Assembly: GCF_030148435.1 (NCBI RefSeq)
Contig: NZ_JASBTN010000077.1
Coordinates: 1-48,743 of the forward strand
Source of the DNA: Aliiroseovarius sp.
GTDB taxonomy: Bacteria; Pseudomonadota; Alphaproteobacteria; Rhodobacterales; Rhodobacteraceae
DNA length: 48,743 nucleotides
Direction of reading: 5' to 3'
Each line of letters starts with the position of its first letter. The first letter of the stretch is position 1. A program made the position numbers and the translations under genes. Positions 43,514 through 48,743 of this stretch are shown here, piece by piece. Under the pieces are notes generated by a model. That model had not been told where the DNA came from. It did not search any database and saw only the letters and a list, made by a program, of their open reading frames with translations.

Positions 43514-44881
43514 ATGGAGCGCATCAAGGCAGATGTCTGCGTCATCGGCGCGGGAGCCGGAGGCCTGTCGGTGGCTGCGGGGGCGGTGCAGATGGGGGCC
43601 TCGGTGGTCCTGCTGGAGGGCCACAGGATGGGCGGGGATTGCCTGAACTTCGGCTGCGTGCCCTCGAAGGCGCTGCTGCACGCCGGGCGCGTGGGGATGG
43701 GGTGGCAGGCGGCGCATGACCATGTGCGCCAGGCTATTGCCACCATCGAACCCCATGACAGTCAGGACCGTTTCGAAGGGCTGGGCGTGCGCGTCATTCG
43801 CGAATTCGGCCAGTTCATCAACCCCACCGAGGTGCAGGCAGGGGGCCATGTGATCCAGGCCCGGCGTTTCGTGATCTCGACCGGGTCGCGGCCCTTCGTG
43901 CCGCCGATCCCGGGGCTGGACGGCGTGCCCTTCGAGACCAACGAGACAATATTCGACCTGGAAAAACCGCCCAGGCACCTGTTGATCATCGGTGGCGGGC
44001 CGATCGGGCTGGAATTGGCCGAGGCGCACCACGCTCTGGGTTGCGAGGTCACGGTGATCGAAGGGCTGACGGCGCTGGGCAAGGATGACCCGGAGCTGGC
44101 GGCGGTGGTGCTGGCCAGCCTGCGTGGCCGGGGCATCGCCATCGAGGAAGGAGCCATGGCCAAGGAGGTGCGCAGCAAGGCCGGAGCGGTCGAGGTCGAG
44201 GCGCAGGACGGGCGTATCTTCAAGGGCACGCACCTGCTGGTCGCCGTTGGGCGGCAGGCGAATACCGACGGTTTGAATATCGAAGTTGCCGGGATCGAGC
44301 CCACCCGCAGCGGGCTGAAGGTGGATGCGGGTCTGCGCACGACGAACCGCAGGGTCTATGCGATCGGTGACGTGGCAGGCGGGCTGCAATTCACCCATGT
44401 TGCCGGGTACCATGCCGGGATCATCATCAAGTCGATGCTCTTCGGTCTGCCGTCAAAGGCCAGGACGCATCACATTCCCTGGGCCACCTATACCAGCCCG
44501 GAACTGGCGCAGGTCGGGCTGACCGAGGCCGAGGCTCGCAAGGCGCATGGGGATGGCGTCGAAGAGGTGCGTTTCGACTTCGCCGGAAATGACCGGGCGA
44601 TTGCCACCGGCCAGACCCGGGGCATGGTCAAGGCGATGGTGGTCAGGGGCAGGCCGGTCGGAGTCTCCATCGTCGGACCCGGTGCGGGGGAACTGATCAA
44701 CTTCTGGGCCATGGTCATCGCGAACAGGCTGAAGATGTCCAATGTCGCCGCCATGGTCGCGCCCTACCCGACAATGGGCGAGATCAACAAGCGCGTCGCC
44801 GGCGCCTATTACTCGCCGCGTCTGTTTGACAATCCCAGGGTGAAGCGCATTGTGGGACTTGTGCAACGATTGATCCCCTGA
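43514..44881 (+). CDS. FAD-dependent disulfide oxidoreductase (MerA/Lpd-like)
   Basis: The 455-residue flavoenzyme has the FAD fold GAGAGG at 12-17 and the redox pair C43-x4-C48 inside GGDCLNFGCVPSK, then the NAD(P) fold IIGGGPIGLELAEA (about 158-172) and AIGDVAG. The C-terminal dimer motif is APYPTMGEINKR, with Tyr-Pro where lipoamide dehydrogenase has a catalytic His-Pro. It is closer to mercuric-reductase-like and plant-type homologues; no extra cysteine pair for mercury is seen at the C-terminus. Start at 43514 with AGGAAAGG upstream. Pairing with TVP38 genes is common, suggesting a shared function. Confidence 0.88.
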   Translation: MERIKADVCVIGAGAGGLSVAAGAVQMGASVVLLEGHRMGGDCLNFGCVPSKALLHAGRVGMGWQAAHDHVRQAIATIEPHDSQDRFEGLGVRVIREFGQFINPTEVQAGGHVIQARRFVISTGSRPFVPPIPGLDGVPFETNETIFDLEKPPRHLLIIGGGPIGLELAEAHHALGCEVTVIEGLTALGKDDPELAAVVLASLRGRGIAIEEGAMAKEVRSKAGAVEVEAQDGRIFKGTHLLVAVGRQANTDGLNIEVAGIEPTRSGLKVDAGLRTTNRRVYAIGDVAGGLQFTHVAGYHAGIIIKSMLFGLPSKARTHHIPWATYTSPELAQVGLTEAEARKAHGDGVEEVRFDFAGNDRAIATGQTRGMVKAMVVRGRPVGVSIVGPGAGELINFWAMVIANRLKMSNVAAMVAPYPTMGEINKRVAGAYYSPRLFDNPRVKRIVGLVQRLIP

Positions 44882-44895
44882 AGGCGCGACCGGCC

Positions 44896-46287
44896 ATGCT
44901 GAATACCCTTTCGGGACGTTTCCTGATCTTGACCACCGCCTTCGTGATGCTGGCGGAGGTGCTGATCTTTGTGCCCTCGGTCGCGCGGTATCGCGAGGAC
45001 TACCTGCGCGCGCGGCTGGAGCGGGCGCAGATCGCCTCGCTGGCGCTGCTGGCCGAGGACATGATCGACCCCTCGCTGGAAGCTGAGCTTCTGGAAAACG
45101 CGGAGGTGTTCAACGTGGTGCTGCGCCGTGACGAGGCGCGCGAGCTGATGCTGGCCTCGACCCTGCCCGGGCCGGTGGCGACCACGTTCGATCTGCGCAT
45201 GAGCAGCCCCTGGAGCCTGATCCGCGATGCGATGACGCGCCTGGCCGAGCCCGAGGACCAGGTGATCCGCGTCATCGGTGATCCGGTGCGCATGGGCGGG
45301 CTGGTGATCGAGGTCACGATGGCGTCGGGGCCGCTGAGGGCCTCGATGATCGACTATGGGCGCAATATCTTCCTGTTGTCGCTGGTGATCTCGGTCTTTA
45401 CCGCGGTGCTCCTGTTCCTTGCGGTCCGGCGCCTGATGGTGCGGCCGATCAAGGGCGTGGTGGGGCATATGGCCTCCTATGCGGCCGCGCCCGAGGATGC
45501 GCGGACGATCATCGAACCCTCGGCCGGCGTGACCGAGCTGCGCGAGGCCGAAGAGGCGCTCAAGACCATGCAGACGCATCTGACCCACTCGCTGAAACAG
45601 AAGGAGCGCCTGGCCCAGCTGGGCGGCGCCGTGGCGCGGATCAGCCATGACCTGCGCAATATCCTGACGACCGCGCAGCTGTTTGCCGACCGGATGGAGA
45701 TGAGCGAGGATCCGGGCGTCAAACGCGCCGCGCCGAAGCTGGTCAACTCGATCACCCGCGCGGTGAACCTCTGCGAGAGCACCCTGGCCTTTGGCAAGGC
45801 CGAGGAACCGGCGCCGATGCTGATGCGCGTGGTGCTGGCCGAGCTGGTGGGCGAGGTCTTTGACAGTGAACGCCTGGCCGTGGGGGAGCATGATATCTCC
45901 TACGGCGAAGACATCCCGGCCGACATGATGGTGCGCGCGGATCCCGAACAGATCTACCGCGTTCTGGGCAACCTCGTGCGCAATGCCCGCCAGGCGATCA
46001 TCGCGTCGGGCAAACCGGGCGAGATCGTACTGGAAGGGTCGGAAAACGAGATGGAGTGGACCATTCGCGTTCAGGACACCGGGCCGGGCCTGCCTGCCAA
46101 GGCGAAGGAGCTTCTGTTCCAACCCTTCGCCAGCACCAACCGGCGTGGTGGCACGGGGCTGGGCCTGGCCATCGCTGCAGAACTGGTGCGTGGCCACGGC
46201 GGACGGTTGGATCTGGAGCGGACCGGCCCCGACGGAACGGTCTTCGCCATTCACCTGCCCAAGGGGGTGGAAACCCTTGCGCCATGA
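44896..46287 (+). CDS. sensor histidine kinase (orphan in this window)
   Basis: The 463-residue protein has two hydrophobic segments (about 10-30 and 155-178, NIFLLSLVISVFTAVLLFLA) around a periplasmic loop of about 120 residues with no known fold, then a HAMP-like stretch. The kinase core has the H-box ARISHDLRNILTT, N-box GNLVRNARQAI, G1 DTGPGLP and G2 GTGLGLAIA. No response-regulator gene is next to it. It is 14 bases after the FAD reductase, so it is probably cotranscribed and may sense a redox or membrane signal. The signal is unknown. Confidence 0.9.
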   Translation: MLNTLSGRFLILTTAFVMLAEVLIFVPSVARYREDYLRARLERAQIASLALLAEDMIDPSLEAELLENAEVFNVVLRRDEARELMLASTLPGPVATTFDLRMSSPWSLIRDAMTRLAEPEDQVIRVIGDPVRMGGLVIEVTMASGPLRASMIDYGRNIFLLSLVISVFTAVLLFLAVRRLMVRPIKGVVGHMASYAAAPEDARTIIEPSAGVTELREAEEALKTMQTHLTHSLKQKERLAQLGGAVARISHDLRNILTTAQLFADRMEMSEDPGVKRAAPKLVNSITRAVNLCESTLAFGKAEEPAPMLMRVVLAELVGEVFDSERLAVGEHDISYGEDIPADMMVRADPEQIYRVLGNLVRNARQAIIASGKPGEIVLEGSENEMEWTIRVQDTGPGLPAKAKELLFQPFASTNRRGGTGLGLAIAAELVRGHGGRLDLERTGPDGTVFAIHLPKGVETLAP

Positions 46288-46356
46288 GCGGTGCGGGCCG
46301 TGAAATTCACTCTTCCAGAAAAATCTCGCCCCAACGTATTTTTCCCGTTTTCTCTC

Positions 46357-46385
46357 TTGCGCGCCCAGAAGGGTGAGTCTATACC
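46357..46385 (+). promoter_or_regulatory. promoter of tRNA-Arg
   Basis: TTGCGC (46357-46362), 17-bp spacer, TATACC (46380-46385), ending 10 bases before the tRNA 5' end. Confidence 0.68.
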
Positions 46386-46395
46386 CCGCCTCCAC

Positions 46396-46472
46396 GGACC
46401 GATAGCTCAGCTGGATAGAGTACCTGACTACGAATCAGGGGGTCGGGGGTTCGAATCCTCCTCGGTCCGCCA
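46396..46472 (+). tRNA. tRNA-Arg (anticodon ACG)
   Basis: Acceptor GGACCGA pairs with TCGGTCC, discriminator G and encoded CCA at 46470-46472. The anticodon arm CCTGA-CTACGAA-TCAGG gives anticodon ACG, which is normally edited to ICG to read CGU, CGC and CGA. The T arm GGGGG-TTCGAAT-CCTCC is intact. The 3' 48 bases serve as one attachment-site repeat of an eroded integrative element. Confidence 0.96.
46425..46472 (+). repeat. attL-type repeat (3' part of intact tRNA-Arg)
   Basis: 48 bases from the anticodon arm to CCA, repeated at 48375-48422 with one mismatch. Integration at the anticodon-arm-to-3'-end segment is typical of tRNA-targeting tyrosine integrases. Confidence 0.85.
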
Positions 46473-46480
46473 GAGATTTC

Positions 46481-46517
46481 AAAGGCTTAGCAGTAAGATG
46501 CTAAGCCTTTTTCTTTT
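46481..46517 (+). terminator. terminator after tRNA-Arg, supplied by the element
   Basis: Perfect 11-bp stem AAAGGCTTAGC / GCTAAGCCTTT followed by TTTCTTTT. It lies inside the inserted DNA, so the element brought a new tRNA terminator. Confidence 0.85.
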
Positions 46518-46520
46518 CTC

Positions 46521-46537
46521 AGTCTCTTTTTAGTCAC
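46521..46537 (+). repeat. 17-bp direct repeat, left copy (possible integrase arm site)
   Basis: AGTCTCTTTTTAGTCAC, identical to 48238-48254. The left copy starts 49 bases inside the left attachment repeat. The right copy ends 121 bases before the right repeat. Confidence 0.5.
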
Positions 46538-46740
46538 TTTAAAAACATAGAAAAGTTCGAGATACAGAGCTGACAAGCGCGGAAATCCTTTGTAGCCGGG
46601 GACACGGTGACAAGGGGCAGGGTGAAGATCCGACATGAAGTCCATCGCCGAGTCAGCGTTCATGCCGTCCGCCTCGGATAGGCCGGAGTGGTGCTGGCAG
46701 GCACGCCCCCGTTTCGGGCTACTTGTCCGGATCGACAGCC

Positions 46741-46926
46741 TTCTTCGCCACCCTCGAATGCGAGTTGCTCGACTGCCGCAAGTTCACGGACAAGGCCCGC
46801 TTCGCTTCCTTCGAGTTCATCGAAGGTTGGTACAACCCCTCTCGCCGTCATTTGGCTTTGGGATATAAGTCCCCCATCAACTACGAAAGGACCGCCGCTG
46901 AAGGATTGGAATATCTAAGCCCATAA
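46741..46926 (+). pseudogene. IS3-family transposase C-terminal remnant
   Basis: The frame reads FFATLECELLDCRKF, then FEFIEGWYNPSRRHLALGYK and SPINYE before the stop at 46926. It matches the end of IS3-family OrfB, including the conserved YN-x-RRH-x-ALGY-x-SP motif. The DDE residues upstream are missing; the bases before 46741 do not continue the protein. It belongs to a different IS3 element from the complete one that follows. 46538-46740 contains no other recognisable gene. Confidence 0.75.
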
Positions 46927-47011
46927 GCCAGCAATATTGGAGCCCGCTTCATTGAGGTGCCCCTAGATTTGTAGACGCTTTGCCCCCTAATTTTGAGGCA
47001 AGGAGGCCGAC

Positions 47012-47284
47012 ATGGGGACAAGCAATTACAGCGACGAGTTCAAGCGGGACGCGGTGCATCAGATAACGGTGCGGGGGTACCCTGTTCGGGAGGTTTCCCG
47101 GCGTTTGGGCGTGAGCACGCATTCTCTGTACAAGTGGAAGAAGCTGTTCGCCGAGCCAACACCGAAGCCCGGCGTGGACCATGAAGCCGAGAACCGGCGT
47201 TTGAAGCGGGAGCTGGCGCGGGTCACCGAGGAGTGCGACATCCTAAAAAAGGCAACGGTGTACTTCGCGCGAGGGTCCCAATGA
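47012..47284 (+). CDS. IS3-family transposase OrfA
   Basis: The 90-residue protein has the helix-turn-helix of IS3 OrfA: YSDEFKRDAVHQITVRGYPV, VSRRLGVSTHSLYKWKK, then a leucine-zipper-type ENRRLKRELARVTEECDILKKA. It recognises the ends. The stop overlaps the ATG of orfB; most OrfB is expected from -1 slippage at 47245-47251. Confidence 0.93.
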   Translation: MGTSNYSDEFKRDAVHQITVRGYPVREVSRRLGVSTHSLYKWKKLFAEPTPKPGVDHEAENRRLKRELARVTEECDILKKATVYFARGSQ

Positions 47285-48159
47285 AGTACGCCTTTATCCG
47301 GGAGCATCGCGGTGAGTTCAGCATCCGGGCCATGTGCCGGGTTCTGCGGGTGCATTTCAGTGGCTTCTACGCATGGGTTAAGGAACCGTTAAGCCACCGT
47401 GCGCAGGAAGACATCCGCCAGACCGAGCTGATCCGGCAAGCATGGGCTGACAGCGGCAAGGTCTACGGCTACCGCAAACTGACGGATGATCTGCGTGACC
47501 AGGGCGAACGCATCTCCGAGAACCGGGTTGCCCGGCTGGCGTCGCTGGCCGGGATCGCCGCGCAGGTTGGCTACAGGCGCCGACCCGGCCGTTATGGCGG
47601 CAAGCCTGCCATCGTGGCTGAGAACAGGCTGGAACAGAGGTTCGAGGCATCAGCTCCCGATCAGGTCTGGGTGACCGACATCACCTATATCAAGACCCAT
47701 GAGGGCTGGTTGTATCTCTGTGTCGTCATCGACTTGTTCTCACGCCGCGTCGTCGGTTGGTCGGCCCAGTCCCGGATGACGACCGACCTCGCGCTGCAGG
47801 CCCTGCTGATGGCCGTGTGGCGGCGAAAGCCCGACGGCCGGGTCACGGTGCACTCAGACCAGGGCTCCCAATTCACCAGCCGGGAATGGCAGACATTTCT
47901 CTGCCAACACAATCTGGAACCCAGCATGAGCAGACGCGGAAATTGCCACGACAATGCCGTCGCCGAGAGCTTCTTCCAACTGCTGAAACGGGAACGGATA
48001 AGGCGGCACACTTATCCGACCCGCGACGAAGCCAGAAGGGATGTGTTCGACTACATCGAGATGTTCTACAACCCGAAACGAAAGCACACGAACAACGGTA
48101 TGCTGTCGCCCGTTGACTTCGAAATCAGACAGCGGAAATCGAACCAGGCAGGTGTCTAA
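47281..48159 (+). CDS. IS3-family transposase OrfB (DDE)
   Basis: The 292-residue frame (open further upstream in the -1 frame from about 47233) carries the integrase core: WVTDITYI with the first Asp, HSDQGSQFTS with the second Asp, and NAVAESFFQLLKRE with the Glu, 35 residues later. The HTH_21-type N-terminal part (SGKVYGYRKL) is complete. It looks intact and therefore possibly active. Confidence 0.93.
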   Translation: MKYAFIREHRGEFSIRAMCRVLRVHFSGFYAWVKEPLSHRAQEDIRQTELIRQAWADSGKVYGYRKLTDDLRDQGERISENRVARLASLAGIAAQVGYRRRPGRYGGKPAIVAENRLEQRFEASAPDQVWVTDITYIKTHEGWLYLCVVIDLFSRRVVGWSAQSRMTTDLALQALLMAVWRRKPDGRVTVHSDQGSQFTSREWQTFLCQHNLEPSMSRRGNCHDNAVAESFFQLLKRERIRRHTYPTRDEARRDVFDYIEMFYNPKRKHTNNGMLSPVDFEIRQRKSNQAGV

Positions 48160-48177
48160 GAAACCAGGGGCACCTCA

Positions 48178-48234
48178 CCCTTTGTCAGAGAGTGATAGCT
48201 TCCGCACCGCCAAGTCGGTCAGTTTGAGTTTCAT
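48178..48234 (-). pseudogene. tyrosine integrase, 19-codon N-terminal remnant
   Basis: From ATG 48234 the frame reads MKLKLTDLAVRKLSLSDKG, then stops at the first base of the IS terminus. The LTD-x-AVRKL pattern is the start of the arm-DNA-binding domain (DUF4102-type) of P4-like phage/island integrases. AAAGAGA lies 10 bases before the start. The rest of the gene is not found elsewhere in the window. It lies next to the right attachment repeat and reads away from it, the normal position for an integrase. Confidence 0.65.
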
Positions 48235-48237
48235 CTT

Positions 48238-48254
48238 AGTCTCTTTTTAGTCAC
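48238..48254 (+). repeat. 17-bp direct repeat, right copy (possible integrase arm site)
   Basis: Identical to 46521-46537; it also lies directly upstream of the integrase start. Between it and the right attachment repeat the DNA is A+T-rich and contains TCTATGAGAA twice (48281-48290, 48344-48353) and ATAGAT...ATCTAT. Confidence 0.5.
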
Positions 48255-48374
48255 ATAATTCGCGCGCATTTGGGTGGATTTCTATGAGAATGCATGTTCA
48301 TGCCATTGCTCTAATATGCTGAGTAATATAGATAAATTGTTCATCTATGAGAAGCGATATTTTGGGCTGAAATT

Positions 48375-48422
48375 TGACTACGAATCAGGGGGTCGGGGGG
48401 TCGAATCCTCCTCGGTCCGCCA
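48375..48422 (+). repeat. attR-type repeat (displaced 3' end of tRNA-Arg)
   Basis: 47 of 48 bases match 46425-46472; the T-loop TTC has become GTC. It has no acceptor 5' half or promoter, so it is not a functional tRNA. A hairpin AGCCGCG / CGCGGCT (48452-48473) lies after it and could be the original tRNA terminator. Confidence 0.85.
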
Positions 48423-48606
48423 CTTTCACCTTAAAATATCAAGATGTTGCGAGCCGCGTCGAATGGCGCGGCTTTCGAATTAAGAGGTCGCTTGAGCGAG
48501 CAATCGGAGCGGCACGAAAGCGTGACAGGTCCTGACATTGCTGTGCAATGCCCTGCCGGGTAATGGATCAACATATTTGTCGAGCGGCGCTGGCGCACCC
48601 TGAAAT

Positions 48607-48743
48607 GTAAGCGGTGCGTCGTTCACACGGTTTTGGCGTAGTTCCAGGGCAATAGCTCGTTGATGTTATTTTGTTTGTGTCCCTGTGCGATGGCAGTGAG
48701 AACGGCTGACAGATAGGCGTGCGGTTCGATACCGTTGAGTTTG
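48607..48743 (-). mobile_element. IS66-family insertion sequence end (partial)
   Basis: GTAAGCGGTGCGTCG at 48607 has the GTAA start usual for IS66-family inverted repeats. The element continues beyond the window. The 8 bases before it (48599-48606) would be one copy of a target duplication. 48423-48606 shows no gene I recognise. Confidence 0.6.
48623..48743 (-). CDS. IS66-family transposase TnpC, C-terminal end (partial)
   Basis: The 39 codons before the stop read KLNGIEPHAYLSAVLTAI, then AQGHKQNNINELLPWNYAKTV. The LNGVxPxAxLxxVL...INELLPWN form is the end of IS66-family TnpC, the DDE transposase. The 5' part lies outside the window. Confidence 0.85.
   Translation of the reverse strand, partial: KLNGIEPHAYLSAVLTAIAQGHKQNNINELLPWNYAKTV

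Larger units (their letters stand above)
46953..48177 (+). mobile_element. complete IS3-family insertion sequence, 1225 bp
   Basis: Terminal inverted repeats begin TGAGGTGCCCCT at 46953 and at the complement of 48177; similarity extends to about 25 bases with mismatches. Two overlapping frames orfA and orfB are intact, joined through a canonical A-AAA-AAG slip site at 47245-47251. The flanks (CAT left, CCC right) show no 3-4 bp target duplication, which suggests a deletion next to the element after insertion. Confidence 0.9.

Noticed and set aside
46635-46868. 77-codon frame upstream of the IS3 element
   Set aside because: It overlaps the IS3 remnant in another frame and shows no coding features.

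Overview
The window is GC-rich chromosomal DNA from an alphaproteobacterium, most likely Rhodobacterales (Roseobacter/Rhodobacter group). This is inferred from gene order and content: an S10-spc-alpha ribosomal cluster with no rpsD between rpsK and rpoA, an Aap/Bzt amino-acid ABC operon, an ATP12-type chaperone gene, a small DUF1127 gene, TIGR02466-type and DUF-type small genes, and a TTG-started rpsM. No database search was possible.

Positions 1-20151 hold the end of tuf and then the S10, spc and alpha ribosomal operons with secY, adk and rpoA. The cluster is broken into segments by unrelated genes: an MDR oxidoreductase before rpsJ, phnA between rplW and rplB, a minus-strand 2OG-Fe(II) oxygenase between rplP and rpmC, and a DUF1127 gene plus two small genes between rpmD and rplO. 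Most breaks show a Rho-independent terminator, then the guest gene, then a new TTGNNN-17-TANNNN promoter with a leader hairpin before the next ribosomal gene. 

Positions 20200-25577 carry a solo LuxR regulator with a divergent small ORF, then rarA, crcB, an RluC-like pseudouridine synthase, a HAD phosphatase and an ATP12-type chaperone. Positions 25797-30478 are the aapJQMP (bztABCD) polar amino-acid importer, followed by rpiB. Minus-strand sixA, a ferredoxin-like gene, a sterol desaturase and argB follow, then a plus-strand SDR. Positions 35167-42537 hold the minus-strand rpmH-rnpA-yidD ... yidC-MOSC-engB locus. It is interrupted by an EAL protein, ttcA and a plus-strand cupredoxin. Positions 42778-46287 are a DedA/TVP38 protein, an FAD disulfide reductase and a histidine kinase.

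The right end (46396-48743) is a tRNA-Arg(ACG) gene with an eroded integrative element: the 3' 48 bp of the tRNA are repeated at 48375-48422 with one mismatch. Between the copies lie a complete IS3-family element, an IS3 remnant, the first 19 codons of a tyrosine integrase cut off exactly at the IS end, and a 17-bp direct repeat that could be an integrase arm site. An IS66-family end enters at the window edge.

The most unusual non-coding signals are three dispersed copies of a ~130-bp palindromic element (7486-7614, 13236-13366, 30581-30710) with covarying arms, and a shared three-hairpin 3' UTR design with an identical 12-mer downstream of tuf and rplP. Also notable are a nested palindrome block at 34993-35163 and an apparent attenuator in the S10 leader.
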